DNA of 64,000 nucleotides, taken from Halolactibacillus miurensis (GTDB lineage: Bacteria > Bacillota > Bacilli > Bacillales > Amphibacillaceae). The position numbers and the translations under genes were made by a program. The DNA lies in NCBI RefSeq assembly GCF_900116255.1, contig NZ_FPAI01000012.1:1-64000 (forward strand), written 5' to 3'. This document shows positions 48,505 to 60,442 of the stretch, piece by piece; position 1 is the stretch's first letter; every line of letters begins with the position of its first letter. The notes beneath the pieces were generated by a model that saw only the letters and a list, made by a program, of their open reading frames with translations, was not told where the DNA came from and ran no database searches.

Positions 48505-50955
48505 TTATTTATCTTCTTTAAATGGCGCTTCATAGGTTGTTTCTTTATAAACATTGATGACATCGCCAACTTGATCTGTGTCCAATACAAATGAGCCGTT
48601 ACTATAACGGTCACTTAATGATAAGGCCATGGGGTGGTGGACACTACGGTCACCACTGATTGTTTCAAGTACGATTTGTTCAAGGTTACTACACTCTAAA
48701 AATCCAATGACACGGTGTGGTTTCCCTTTTAATTCACGCAACATGATTTGTCCACGGTTCGCTCGTTTGGCTGTTTCAAACAACGACAGCGCCATACGTT
48801 TCATGGCCCCGCGCTGTGTGACTAAGGTGAAGAATGTGTCATCATCATCCCCTGACATCACTAGACCACTGACGACATGTTCATCTTGTTTCAGTTGAAT
48901 CGCTTTAACACCAGCAGCACGTTGGCCTACAGGAGAGATTTCAGCCTCGTTATAACGAAGACCGTAGCCGCGATTTGAGACGACGAACACATCTTGTAAG
49001 CCGTTTGAACGGTAAACGCTAATCACTTCATCGCCCTTTTTTAGTCCGGTCGCAATGAGTGGTTTTGAATAACGACTGGCTTCGTATTGTTTTAATTCTG
49101 AACGTTTGACCATGCCGTCTTTTGTAAAGAAAATCAAATACTCTGAGGTGTTAAAGTCTCTTATTGGCATCGCTTCAATAATCTTTTCACCTTGGTCTAA
49201 ACCGACTAAATGAGAGGCGTGCTGGGCGAGGTCTTTCCAACGAATATCTGGTAAAGTATGCACCGGCGCATAAATATATTTGCCGCGATTCGTAAACATT
49301 AACATTGTATCGGTTGTATTGACTTCATAGAGCCCAACTAAATGGTCTTCTTCTTTCATCGCTAAATCCGCGCCATTGGAGGCTTGATAAGATCTTAAGC
49401 TTGTCCGCTTAATATAGCCATCATGCGTTACAGAAACTAAGACATCTTCACTCGCAATCATCACTTCTAAATTGATTTTTAGTTCTTCCACTTCTTTTTC
49501 AATCGTCGTTAAACGCTCGGTGTTGAAACGTTTCTTCAAGTCTTTTAAGTCTTTTTTGATCACGTTATCTAATGTCTGATCATCGGTCACAATTTTTTCT
49601 AACCGACTCATTTCTTTTGTCAGGGCCTCAAGTTCTTGTTGAAGAGCGGTAATATCTGTATTTGTTAGACGATATAATTGTAAATTGACGATCGCTTCGG
49701 CTTGTTCTTCAGTAAATTGATAAGCCTGTTTAATGCGGGTTTTCGCGTCTTTTTTATCGTTACTTTGACGGATTGTTTGAATTAATTCATCTAATACTGA
49801 AATCGCTTTGATTAACCCCTCAACGATATGGTGACGAGTTTTAGCTTTATTTAAATCGAACTTAGCTGCTCGTCTAATCACATGACGTTGGTGTTTAATA
49901 TAAGCTTCTAACATATCAATCAGTGACATAAGCTTTGGCGTTTTATCAACGATCGCAACCATATTAAAGTTGTAGGTTATTTGTAAATCAGTATTTTTAT
50001 AAAAGAAATTCAAAATCCCTTCACTATCAGCTTCTTTTTTGAGTTCTATCACAATGCGCATCCCCGTACGATCGGTTTCGTCACGAATCTCAGCCACACC
50101 TTCTACTTTACGGTCGAGTTTTAACTCATCCATCCGTTTAACTAGGTTGGCTTTATTAACTTCATAAGGAATTTCAGTGATAACGATTTGTTCACGCTTG
50201 CTACGTAACGTTTCAATCTCACATCTACCTCTGACAACGACTTTTCCTTTACCGGTACGGTAAGCTTGTTTAATACCATCTTCCCCTTGAATAATCCCAC
50301 CTGTTGGAAAATCCGGTCCTGGAATGAATCGCATTAACTCATCGATTGTCACATCAGGTGCATCAATTTTCTTAATAACCGCATCAATGACTTCATTTAA
50401 GTTATGAGGCGGGATATCGGTCGCATAACCAGCAGAGATTCCGGTTGATCCGTTAACAAGTAAATTAGGAAAACGCGCTGGTAAAACGACAGGTTCATGG
50501 TTGGTATCATCAAAGTTTGGAATGAATTCAACCGTCTCTTTGTCAATATCACGCAGTAATTCACTGGCAATTGACGCCAGACGCGCTTCAGTATAACGCA
50601 TAGCTGCGGGTGGGTCTCCGTCAACACTCCCGTTATTCCCATGCATTTCCACAAGCACATTGCGTACTTTCCAGTCTTGCGATAATCGTACCATGGCTTC
50701 ATAAACTGAGCTATCACCGTGTGGGTGATAGTTCCCAATCACAGTACCAACCGTTTTGGCTGACTTTCTAAACCCTTTTTCATGGGTATTTCCTTCTTTA
50801 TGCATTGCATAAAGGATCCGGCGCTGGACCGGTTTAAGTCCATCACGCGCATCAGGTAACGCTCGGTCTTGAATAATATATTTACTATAACGACCAAAAC
50901 GGTCGCCAATCACTTCTTCTAATGGTAAATCTAAAAATTGCTCACGTTGTGGCAA
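48505..50955 (-). CDS. parC: DNA topoisomerase IV subunit A
   Basis: An 816-residue type IIA topoisomerase subunit. The active-site Tyr is at about residue 121 in [10 protein letters not shown]. The N-terminal quinolone-determining region [19 protein letters not shown] is intact and carries Ser, the sensitive-type residue. A six-bladed C-terminal domain follows (about 500-800). The gene lies 28 bases after parE. The plsY-yneT-parE-parC neighbourhood supports topoisomerase IV rather than gyrase. Confidence 0.95.
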   Translation of the reverse strand: MPQREQFLDLPLEEVIGDRFGRYSKYIIQDRALPDARDGLKPVQRRILYAMHKEGNTHEKGFRKSAKTVGTVIGNYHPHGDSSVYEAMVRLSQDWKVRNVLVEMHGNNGSVDGDPPAAMRYTEARLASIASELLRDIDKETVEFIPNFDDTNHEPVVLPARFPNLLVNGSTGISAGYATDIPPHNLNEVIDAVIKKIDAPDVTIDELMRFIPGPDFPTGGIIQGEDGIKQAYRTGKGKVVVRGRCEIETLRSKREQIVITEIPYEVNKANLVKRMDELKLDRKVEGVAEIRDETDRTGMRIVIELKKEADSEGILNFFYKNTDLQITYNFNMVAIVDKTPKLMSLIDMLEAYIKHQRHVIRRAAKFDLNKAKTRHHIVEGLIKAISVLDELIQTIRQSNDKKDAKTRIKQAYQFTEEQAEAIVNLQLYRLTNTDITALQQELEALTKEMSRLEKIVTDDQTLDNVIKKDLKDLKKRFNTERLTTIEKEVEELKINLEVMIASEDVLVSVTHDGYIKRTSLRSYQASNGADLAMKEEDHLVGLYEVNTTDTMLMFTNRGKYIYAPVHTLPDIRWKDLAQHASHLVGLDQGEKIIEAMPIRDFNTSEYLIFFTKDGMVKRSELKQYEASRYSKPLIATGLKKGDEVISVYRSNGLQDVFVVSNRGYGLRYNEAEISPVGQRAAGVKAIQLKQDEHVVSGLVMSGDDDDTFFTLVTQRGAMKRMALSLFETAKRANRGQIMLRELKGKPHRVIGFLECSNLEQIVLETISGDRSVHHPMALSLSDRYSNGSFVLDTDQVGDVINVYKETTYEAPFKEDK

Positions 50956-50983
50956 GGTTCTTCCTCCTTAACTCGATACTTAC

Positions 50984-53050
<2,067 letters not shown>

Positions 53051-53464
53051 TTAATCCATGACTTCATAATACTTTACTTTGATACAGGTATCCATAATAA
53101 GTTTCACTTGATCATGATAGCGCTTAAATACACCTTCATCATAAATACCAAGTTGCGCCCAGACAACGGGGGCTTCAATGGCTATCGCTTCTTTCACGAT
53201 ATCTTCAAGAAAAATCGTTTTTCTAAACACATTAACGATATCAACTGGCTCATCAATATCCGATAAGGATGAGACACTGGCTTCCCCAAGCGCTTCGTTA
53301 ATGGTTGGGTTTACGGGAATAATTTTGTAGCCTTGTTGCTGCATCAGCTTACTTACTTGATACGATGTGCGGTGTGGTTTATCCGATAATCCTACCACGG
53401 CAATCGTTTGACTTTCTGTCAACAGACGCTTAAATGTTTGATTGGATGTTTGTTCAGTATACAT
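53051..53464 (-). CDS. yneT: CoA-binding protein (YneT family)
   Basis: A 137-residue Rossmann-fold CoA_binding protein with the motif TIAVVGLSDKPHRTSYQVSKLMQQQGYKIIPVNP near the N-terminus. Function is not established. Its place between plsY and parE is the same as in B. subtilis. It reads towards parE and may be partly co-transcribed. Confidence 0.92.
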   Translation of the reverse strand: MYTEQTSNQTFKRLLTESQTIAVVGLSDKPHRTSYQVSKLMQQQGYKIIPVNPTINEALGEASVSSLSDIDEPVDIVNVFRKTIFLEDIVKEAIAIEAPVVWAQLGIYDEGVFKRYHDQVKLIMDTCIKVKYYEVMD

Positions 53465-53654
53465 ATCGTCACCTCTTATATTTGAATTTTTTTACTGTTA
53501 TAATGGCGTCACCTTTAGTTTAAGCCTTTTTTTAGTGTTTGGTCAAATTGAGATGATTTTTCGAACGAATGAAAAGTTAAATCTGTCCACAACTCACACA
53601 CAATGACACATTGAAACCGACGGAGAAAAGTTTAGCACCTGGTCTTAAAATGCT

Positions 53655-53682
53655 TTTACTAAGAGTGAAAACATGTTACAAT
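53655..53682 (+). promoter_or_regulatory. Probable plsY promoter
   Basis: TTTACT (53655-53660), a 16-base spacer, and TACAAT (53677-53682), 36 bases before the plsY start. Confidence 0.55.
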
Positions 53683-53717
53683 AAAGCGATGAATCTGTAT
53701 GAAAAGAGGAACTTAAT

Positions 53718-54305
53718 ATGCTCTATTATGTGTTATTTATTATTTTAGCTTATTTACTCGGGTCTATTCCGTCGGGATTGATCGTTGGTAAAGTCTTTTA
53801 TCAAACCGATATTAGAGAACATGGCAGTGGAAATCTTGGCGCAACCAATACTTTTCGTGTTTTAGGTAAAAAAGCCGGTATTGCCGTCACGATAAGTGAT
53901 GTACTTAAAGGGACCTTCAGTATCGCTCTTCCTTTTTTCTTTAGTCCGATTGAAGTAAATTTACTTGTCATTGGTGTTTTCAGTGTCATTGGACATATGT
54001 ACCCCATCTTCGCTGGATTTAAAGGTGGTAAAGCTGTCGCAACATCTGGTGGTCTTGTCTTAGGATTAAGTCCGTTATTATTCTTCATCATTTTAGCGAC
54101 CTTTTTCGTATTACTTTACACCACTAAATATGTGTCATTGTCATCAATTGTGACGAGTTTTATTGCGGTAATGACGTCCTTGGTGATGTCTCGCTTTGAT
54201 TTACTGATTTTAACGGCGGTGTTACTGACGTTTATTGTCTATCGTCATATTCCTAACATTAAACGTATCATCAACAAAACAGAACCAAAAATTACTTGGA
54301 TGTAA
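53718..54305 (+). CDS. plsY: Acyl-phosphate:glycerol-3-phosphate acyltransferase PlsY
   Basis: A 195-residue integral membrane enzyme with about five transmembrane helices. It transfers acyl groups from acyl-phosphate to glycerol-3-phosphate, starting phospholipid synthesis. The three family motifs are visible: GSIPSG near the start, GSGNLGATN (about 36-44), and [18 protein letters not shown] (about 94-111). Terminator at 54312-54338. Confidence 0.96.
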   Translation: MLYYVLFIILAYLLGSIPSGLIVGKVFYQTDIREHGSGNLGATNTFRVLGKKAGIAVTISDVLKGTFSIALPFFFSPIEVNLLVIGVFSVIGHMYPIFAGFKGGKAVATSGGLVLGLSPLLFFIILATFFVLLYTTKYVSLSSIVTSFIAVMTSLVMSRFDLLILTAVLLTFIVYRHIPNIKRIINKTEPKITWM

Positions 54306-54311
54306 CCATGG

Positions 54312-54338
54312 AACGCACGTGTAAACGTGCGTTTTTTT
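54312..54338 (+). terminator. plsY terminator
   Basis: AACGCACGT pairs with ACGTGCGTT and a T7 run follows. Confidence 0.9.
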
Positions 54339-54382
54339 GTTGTCAATCGCCTAACAGATAAAGAAAGTTAAGTTAAATAGAT

Positions 54383-54411
54383 TGAAACTAACCGTGACTC
54401 TTAGTATACTC
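54383..54411 (+). promoter_or_regulatory. folE2 promoter
   Basis: TTGAAA (54383-54388), a 17-base spacer, and TATACT (54406-54411). No Zur-type operator (TCGTAAT-N-ATTACGA) is visible around it. Confidence 0.75.
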
Positions 54412-54450
54412 TTTAAATAAGAGAGAGAACCGAAAGGGGATGCATTACCC

Positions 54451-55374
54451 ATGACCCAATATAAAAAACAGTTACCAGAAAAACAAGAACGACACCGCTT
54501 ATTTGGTTCGGTTTCACCTGGTAAACGGACAAAACCAACAGAAAAAGACGAGATGGCTGATTTACAAAATACGCAAAATGACTTCTTATTTCACATAGAT
54601 GCCGTAGGCATTACAAATGTCACCCATCCGATTAACATCCACGGTGAGATGGAACCGACGATACAAACGTCAGTCGCTAAATTTACGATGACATCCTCAA
54701 TAGTCCAACAAAGTAAAGGGACGAATATGTCACGATTTACTGAACAACTAGAAGCGTATTATCAACAACAGCGCTTAAAGACTAATTTAGAAGACTTAAA
54801 AGCTTTTACGAAAGAATTGAGTTCGCGACTTAAAACAACCGATGCGACGATTGAGGTGACGGTGCCATATTTTTATCAACAACGCGGCCCTCATTCTCAG
54901 TTACAAGGTTTAAATCACGTGGATCTCACAATCAAGGTGACGTATGACACAGCATCTGGTTTTACTATCCACGTTGGCTTAGCGGCAACGATTACGACGC
55001 TATGCCCGTGTTCAAAAGAAATAAGCGAGTACAGTGCGCATAATCAACGCGGCATTGTGTCGATTACGACGGAACTTGATCCCTCATTTGATGAAACAGC
55101 TGGCGACTGGAAAAAGCGGTTGTTAGATATGGCTGAATCTAATGCGAGCGCACGGATTCATCCGGTGTTGAAACGGACAGATGAAAAAGTTGTGACCGAA
55201 CATGCGTATGAAAATCCTCGGTTCGTTGAAGATATGGTGCGGTTAGTGAGCGCTGATTTATATGAATGGGATGATGTACTTGCCTTTAAAGTGACGTGTC
55301 GTAATGAAGAATCGATTCATTTACACGATGCCATCGCATCAATCACTTACGATAAACGAGCTGAAAAACGATGA
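54451..55374 (+). CDS. folE2: GTP cyclohydrolase IB (FolE2)
   Basis: A 307-residue type IB GTP cyclohydrolase giving dihydroneopterin triphosphate for folate. The family signature [19 protein letters not shown] is at about residue 188-206, with the catalytic Cys. This enzyme type does not require zinc, unlike FolE. In B. subtilis its counterpart (yciA) is Zur-controlled, but no Zur box is seen here, so it may be the only GTP cyclohydrolase; that is inference. The stop overlaps the next gene by four bases. Confidence 0.95.
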   Translation: MTQYKKQLPEKQERHRLFGSVSPGKRTKPTEKDEMADLQNTQNDFLFHIDAVGITNVTHPINIHGEMEPTIQTSVAKFTMTSSIVQQSKGTNMSRFTEQLEAYYQQQRLKTNLEDLKAFTKELSSRLKTTDATIEVTVPYFYQQRGPHSQLQGLNHVDLTIKVTYDTASGFTIHVGLAATITTLCPCSKEISEYSAHNQRGIVSITTELDPSFDETAGDWKKRLLDMAESNASARIHPVLKRTDEKVVTEHAYENPRFVEDMVRLVSADLYEWDDVLAFKVTCRNEESIHLHDAIASITYDKRAEKR

Positions 55375-55628
55375 TAAAAAAGTTCCTACTTTCGATGATA
55401 CGCTTTTACCGTAAATATATTAGCCCGACAAAACCGCCGAGCTGCCGGTTTCAACCGACTTGTTCAAGTTATGGTTTAGAAGCGATTGAACGATTTGGTG
55501 CTTTAAAAGGCGGTTATATGACAATCAAACGGGTATTAAAGTGTCACCCCTTTCACCCAGGTGGCTTTGATCCGGTGCCGATAAAAGATGAAAATCAAAA
55601 AAAGTATCATAATCATACCAATCACTAA
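55371..55628 (+). CDS. yidD: Membrane protein insertion efficiency factor YidD
   Basis: An 85-residue small amphipathic protein with the family signature: FYRKYISP, the Cys-rich [12 protein letters not shown], then [18 protein letters not shown]. It assists YidC-dependent insertion. It overlaps folE2 by four bases (ATGA type), an unusual partner. The convergent terminator follows at 55686-55723. Confidence 0.95.
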   Translation: MIKKFLLSMIRFYRKYISPTKPPSCRFQPTCSSYGLEAIERFGALKGGYMTIKRVLKCHPFHPGGFDPVPIKDENQKKYHNHTNH

Positions 55629-55685
55629 TGAAACAGGAGCGTGTAGCTTTTAATATAACGATATAGAGTCATATTAAATAACTTC

Positions 55686-55723
55686 AAGACAAAAAGACAG
55701 GTCTTCACCTGTCTTTTTGTCTT
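55686..55723. terminator. Terminator between convergent yidD and rpn genes
   Basis: Arms of 17 bases (AAGACAAAAAGACAGGT and complement) flank CTTC; T-runs suit both directions. Confidence 0.92.
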
Positions 55724-55746
55724 ATTGATATGAAATACGTAAACAA

Positions 55747-56733
55747 TTAAAGATATTTATTTAAGTCATCTACTGTCTCGATCTGATGAAAGTCATTTAC
55801 CATTGTTTCAAGCGTTTGGTCGTCTAACTGTCGTAGCTTATTTTTTGTTTCTTCAGGCAAGTACTCAATTTTTTGACTGAGGAAGGTCAACAATGTCTTC
55901 GCAATACCTTCTTGCTTACCTTCTTCTTTACCTTCTTCTCGTAACACATCAGCAATGGTCTTCATAACATCACTCCCCCAAGGATAGGCTTGTTCTAATA
56001 TTTTTACTATATCACGGATATCATTTTTTGTGAATGCATCACTTACATTAAAAATATACCGCATCAACGTTTCAAAATAGGCGATACCGGACGCTTTTTC
56101 ATCTAGCGTATTTAACGCTTTCGCCGCCTGATAGATACTCTCTTTTAAATCCGCTGGATTTTTCGTATAAAGATTGCGCCATACCGTAAAAAGTATCTTT
56201 AATTGGGCGACCCCTTTTATTTGTTCGTCTTGATACGTCGATACGTCAAATAGTAAATAATGATAATTGGGCACGTACCGTTTCATGTCATCTGTGAGTG
56301 TATCATATCCCTTTACCACGTCACCTAACGACTGGCCCGCATGCCACGTTTGTTTTCCGTGATAGATCACGAGAGGCAAGATGAGAGGTAACGTGTCCGC
56401 ATCCTTTCGGTGGTGTTGTCTATCCCAAATCTTCACCATATACTTCAGTAACTGAACGGCGATGTTTGGACTTTGATAGCTTTTATGTTCAAACAATAGA
56501 TACAAATACCCTTCTTCATTATGAATATTAACTTTAAACAATAGATCAGAAAAAACTTCCTCTAAATCTTTAGTGATAAAGCTGTCTTTCTGCGGCTCTA
56601 TTGTGTTGACATCAATCTGTTCAACAATATGAGCCGGTAAATAATACGTCACGAAATCTTTTGTCACATCCGTATGCCGAAATGTTTCTTTAAAGAGTTT
56701 ATCGTGTGGATTTTGAACGTGAATGTTTGCCAC
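55747..56733 (-). CDS. Rpn-family recombination-promoting nuclease / putative transposase
   Basis: A 328-residue protein of the PF04754 (Transposase_31/YhgA) type. The N-terminal PD-(D/E)XK nuclease core has NPHDKLFKETF at the start, the acidic SDLLF (about 64), and LLFEHKS (about 79-85) supplying the E-x-K catalytic pair. The C-terminal part is helical and ends with the repeated EEGKEEGKQEG linker common to the family. Such proteins promote RecA-independent recombination in E. coli; some are mobile. It interrupts the otherwise conserved citB-parE neighbourhood. Confidence 0.9.
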   Translation of the reverse strand: MANIHVQNPHDKLFKETFRHTDVTKDFVTYYLPAHIVEQIDVNTIEPQKDSFITKDLEEVFSDLLFKVNIHNEEGYLYLLFEHKSYQSPNIAVQLLKYMVKIWDRQHHRKDADTLPLILPLVIYHGKQTWHAGQSLGDVVKGYDTLTDDMKRYVPNYHYLLFDVSTYQDEQIKGVAQLKILFTVWRNLYTKNPADLKESIYQAAKALNTLDEKASGIAYFETLMRYIFNVSDAFTKNDIRDIVKILEQAYPWGSDVMKTIADVLREEGKEEGKQEGIAKTLLTFLSQKIEYLPEETKNKLRQLDDQTLETMVNDFHQIETVDDLNKYL

Positions 56734-57187
56734 CTACTTTCGCTATCGTTTACTTCTAATACCTTGTCACTTTTTCTTAATGTCCTTCATACTGTCAACA
56801 GCGAGAGGGTTCTTGTCTAATTAGATAACTACAGCATATAGCGATTTGCCCGCCCTATCAAGTCAATAAATATCGGTTATTATCGAAATTCAAACCCGTT
56901 TCAAGCATCTATTTATCGTGATACTCAACCTTATTTGATTTTAGGGCTAACCTTTCATGTATTTTTTATTTTTCTGTATAAAAAATCGGTTAAGCCACTC
57001 CCTTTTTTCAGCTGGAAACCAACCAATAGATCAACCATTCTTCAATTTTTAAGTTTCATATGTAATGCCGTGAAACCTGATGTAAAGGTAGGTATTATCA
57101 CAATTCCGCACTTTTATAACTAAGCTACGGTAAATCTGTCAAATGTCTCGTATCGATCAGATCACACTACTTACCGATACGACAAAA
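56734..57187. other. Intergenic region of about 450 bases, no gene seen
   Basis: Gap between the Rpn gene and the yneQ terminator. It contains one 62-codon plus-strand frame at 56935-57123 without RBS and with random-looking composition. No repeat or promoter pair was convincing. Confidence 0.5.
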
Positions 57188-57227
57188 AATAAGCAGGTAA
57201 GCGGACCTCCGCCTTTACCTGCTTATT
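57188..57227 (-). terminator. Terminator of the yneP-yneQ operon
   Basis: AATAAGCAGGTAA and its complement with an inner GCGG/CCGC stem, directly after yneQ. Confidence 0.88.
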
Positions 57228-57232
57228 GTTAG

Positions 57233-57532
57233 TTATAAATTAAATCGTTTAACCTGATCAATGTGACCTTCTTTTTCAAGAATCTCTTTTTGAAACGGTG
57301 GAAACAAATCAAAATGAGGGTAGTCTTCTTTATGATCAATCCAATCGGGGTGTAAACCGTACTGGGCTCCCCATTGCTTCAATTTGTTTAAGTCATTTGA
57401 ACCAACTTTTGTGACGGATGTGGCGTCTTTAAATCGATGATCCTGCCAGTAATGTGTTAAAAAAGCAATCTCTCCCCGTGCGACTTGTTCTTGCCATTGT
57501 TTCAGTTCTTTTCGTGTAATACCAAAAGCCAT
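57233..57532 (-). CDS. yneQ: YneQ-like small protein, unknown
   Basis: A basic, aromatic-rich protein of about 99 residues (ELKQWQEQVARGEIAFLTHYWQDHRF; HPDWIDHKEDYPHFDLFPPFQ). It follows yneP directly, the order seen in B. subtilis. The ATG at 57532 is preferred, with GAGGCG upstream inside the yneP end. Function unknown. Confidence 0.85.
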   Translation of the reverse strand: MAFGITRKELKQWQEQVARGEIAFLTHYWQDHRFKDATSVTKVGSNDLNKLKQWGAQYGLHPDWIDHKEDYPHFDLFPPFQKEILEKEGHIDQVKRFNL

Positions 57533-57534
57533 GA

Positions 57535-57951
57535 TTATGTCATCGCCTCTATATAAGCCGCATGCCAATCGGGGAATCGTCGTCTGACTGAAATCGGACG
57601 GAAACTATCTTGTTTGACAATCACGTGATCACTAAAACCTGTGACTAATAACTCATCATTATGATTAGTGACTTCATAACCATAACGTGTTCTAAGACCA
57701 TCATAACTTTCCACCCAAGTTGTCACATAACATGGCTCACCGTATTTAGCGGGTCGTTTATAATCCGCTTCAATATGGGTGACAGGCGATACCACACCCT
57801 CTTTTTCCATGTCATGATAATTAAAGCCTAATGATTCAACAAAAGCGGTCCGACCAATTTCAAACCAAACCAAATAATTTGCATGATAAACAACCCCCAT
57901 TTGGTCTGTTTCTTGATAGCGTACATTAATTTTCTCCGTTACCTTTTTCAC
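57535..57951 (-). CDS. yneP: Acyl-CoA thioesterase of the YbgC/FadM type (YneP)
   Basis: A 138-residue hot-dog-fold thioesterase. The catalytic motif YQETDQMGVVYHANYLVWFE (about 12-31) carries the Asp and His-Asn residues of the 4HBT family. Substrate unknown. Its start overlaps the end of the upstream AAA+ gene by four bases, so the two are translationally coupled. Confidence 0.93.
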   Translation of the reverse strand: MKKVTEKINVRYQETDQMGVVYHANYLVWFEIGRTAFVESLGFNYHDMEKEGVVSPVTHIEADYKRPAKYGEPCYVTTWVESYDGLRTRYGYEVTNHNDELLVTGFSDHVIVKQDSFRPISVRRRFPDWHAAYIEAMT

Positions 57952-60251
57952 TCATCTGCACTCCCTTTTACTTGTTCCCACGCATTTTTAAAATCTTGGA
58001 CAGATAAATCAGTAAATGTTTCCGTTAAGTCATCTGCCTCAGCTAGACGCAGGGCTTGGAATTGGATTGCTTCTTCGACAAGATTGACAACAAAGCGGGC
58101 GTTGCCTTTGACTGCTTGTTTTGAGAATTGTTCAAGCAGGTAGTCTTTAACCCCATCATTGACTTGATAATGATAGCGACCGATATGGAAGCAGGCAATA
58201 TCGAGTAGCTCTGTACCAGAATAATCTTGGAAGTCAAAATACTTTTTAAATCGTGAGCTTAAGCCCGGATTACTGTCAATAAAACGTTTCATATCTTGTT
58301 TATATCCTGCTAAAATAACGACAAGATTTTCGTTATGTTTTGTCATTTCATCTACGAGTGTATCAATCGCTTCCTTACCAAAATCATTCTCGCCGCGGTA
58401 AAGGCTATATGCTTCATCAATAAACAGGACGCCACCGAGTGCTTCACGGATTTTATTTTTTGTCTTGATAGCCGTTTGGCCAACGTAACCAGCGACAAGG
58501 TCACTTCTTGAAGCTAAAATAAAATGGCCACGCTTCAGTAAGCCGCGCTCTTTTAATAGTTTTGAATAAATTTTAGCCACCGTTGTCTTTCCTGTTCCTG
58601 GGTTGCCAGAGAATACCGCATGGAGTTGAATCGGTACAGAAGGCAAACCTTGATTTTTTCTCGTTTGTTGGATCTTCACAAACGATGATAGTTTCTTCAC
58701 TTCATCTTTTACATTAGATAACCCAATCAAGTTTTCTAATTGCTCCATTGGATCACTTTCGTCCTGGTCGTCATCCATGACCGCTAAATCCTTTGATTCA
58801 ATATGCATATGGTCGAGCCAATCATCTTGGTCATCGACCGAGATGGACGCGCCTTTTTTAAAGATCGCTTTCATAACAAGGTCGCGAACCGTTCGAGCGT
58901 TCCCAAAAGAATCATCAACTTTTGCGCGCTCAATTAGTCCATAAAAGCCATTAAGAGCTGTTTCGGTAAAGAAGTAATCATTCTGTAACGCCACTTCTTC
59001 TGCAATTTCTAACAACTCACTGATTTTAAAGTCGGGTAATTGAATAAAGTTCTGTTCAGGAAAACGGCTTCTAAGGCCTGGATTCGCCCATAAAAATTGG
59101 CGCATTTCTTCAGGGTAACCAGCTAAGATGACGGCAAATTTGCCGGCATACTCTCCGCTTGTCATGGCTGATACGATTGTATCAATCACCGCTTGTCCGT
59201 AATCACTGCCACTTTGGTCTTGTCGGTGTAAGCTATAAGCTTCATCAATGAATAACACCCCACCGACCGCTTCTCTGATATAAGCCATCGTATTTTCTTC
59301 GCTCTGTCCGACAAACGATCCGACTAAATGTGAGCGATTCACTTCAATGACTTTCTTAGTTTCGAGTAATCCAAGCTCATGATAAATTTCTGCGAGGAGG
59401 CGGGCGATCGTCGTTTTACCCGTCCCTGGATTTCCCGTAATAATCATATGCAGTCCTGGTTCATCAATCATTTGAAAACCAATTGATTTTCGGTCTTGTT
59501 GATACTTTAAATAGTGATAATATTGGCGCATATAACGCTTCACATGCTCCAAACCGACCATTGATTCAAGCTTCTCAAGCGGTGATTGTTTCACCTCTGA
59601 ATTAAAAATCGATGGAAAGGCCGCATTAAAATCTTCTATGAGTTGAACGATTTGTCGCACCGATTGATTAATCTTACTCGTTTGAACACCGGTTCTTCGG
59701 TTTTCAATTAGATGAATCCCGTCGTCTAAATCACTTTCTAACTCAACAAGGGCTTCTTTTAGCTCTTTAAAGATGTGGTACAGCGGGTGACTTTTACTAC
59801 TTGTATAAATTGACACATGCCGCGTGAGTTCAAAGAACCGATTAATCTCTTCTTTTAATTCGGTCATCTTTTTCAGTTTTAACTGATCAAAATCTGTTTC
59901 CCGCATCGAAAACCCGTCAACATCTAACGTTTTAATATCTTGAAACACCCGGTAAAATTGTTTGATTTGAGCGAGGGTGTCAATCATCGGAAAGTCGGCA
60001 TCATATTCTTTTGCGAGCGCAAGTAACTTATCTGATAAGTGGTCAACATCATGATGGCGCATCAAGCGATGATAGACAAGCATCGCATGCAGTGCACTGA
60101 CGGCTGTATCCGACAGCTTTTCTGGTTCCGCCCGGTATTGATCAATTGCCCGTAAACAGTCAATTTCTCTGTATGGTGGTGGTTGGTTTATATCTGTCCA
60201 ATTCAATAACGTGGATTCATTTATTTTTGAAAATATTAAATGGTTTGTCAT
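57948..60251 (-). CDS. Tandem AAA+ ATPase of the CbxX/CfxQ-SpoVK type
   Basis: A 767-residue protein with a helical N-terminal region (about 1-230) and two CbxX/CfqX-type AAA+ modules. Walker A motifs GNPGTGKTT occur at about 272 and 549, Walker B GGVLFIDEAYSL at about 330 and 606, and each module has its own sensor-type NPGL[RS]SRF stretch. SpoVK of B. subtilis has a single module of about 322 residues. This one has two and is coupled to yneP and yneQ by overlaps, downstream of the aconitase gene. Function unknown; an oligomeric remodelling ATPase is the family expectation. Confidence 0.9.
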   Translation of the reverse strand: MTNHLIFSKINESTLLNWTDINQPPPYREIDCLRAIDQYRAEPEKLSDTAVSALHAMLVYHRLMRHHDVDHLSDKLLALAKEYDADFPMIDTLAQIKQFYRVFQDIKTLDVDGFSMRETDFDQLKLKKMTELKEEINRFFELTRHVSIYTSSKSHPLYHIFKELKEALVELESDLDDGIHLIENRRTGVQTSKINQSVRQIVQLIEDFNAAFPSIFNSEVKQSPLEKLESMVGLEHVKRYMRQYYHYLKYQQDRKSIGFQMIDEPGLHMIITGNPGTGKTTIARLLAEIYHELGLLETKKVIEVNRSHLVGSFVGQSEENTMAYIREAVGGVLFIDEAYSLHRQDQSGSDYGQAVIDTIVSAMTSGEYAGKFAVILAGYPEEMRQFLWANPGLRSRFPEQNFIQLPDFKISELLEIAEEVALQNDYFFTETALNGFYGLIERAKVDDSFGNARTVRDLVMKAIFKKGASISVDDQDDWLDHMHIESKDLAVMDDDQDESDPMEQLENLIGLSNVKDEVKKLSSFVKIQQTRKNQGLPSVPIQLHAVFSGNPGTGKTTVAKIYSKLLKERGLLKRGHFILASRSDLVAGYVGQTAIKTKNKIREALGGVLFIDEAYSLYRGENDFGKEAIDTLVDEMTKHNENLVVILAGYKQDMKRFIDSNPGLSSRFKKYFDFQDYSGTELLDIACFHIGRYHYQVNDGVKDYLLEQFSKQAVKGNARFVVNLVEEAIQFQALRLAEADDLTETFTDLSVQDFKNAWEQVKGSADE

Positions 60252-60406
60252 TCTCTCATCCCCTTATGATCTCTTTTATCAGTTTAACATAATTTTGCCG
60301 ATTTGATGACTTTGCTGATTGCCTGTGGTAAGCCAAATATCCTTTAGACTTTCACGCTGTCGTTTAGCTGGTCATCATGGGACACACTGATTGTAAAATG
60401 GCAGAC

Positions 60407-60438
60407 AAAAAGTCACCCAATGGTTGGGTGACTTTTTT
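60407..60438 (-). terminator. Terminator of the aconitase gene
   Basis: AAAAAGTCACCCAA and its complement flank TGG; T-runs lie at both ends. Confidence 0.93.
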
Positions 60439-60442
60439 AAAA

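Noticed and set aside
56935-57123. 62-codon plus-strand frame between the Rpn gene and yneQ
   Set aside because: No RBS, no recognisable motif, and it lies in AT-rich sequence; treated as chance.
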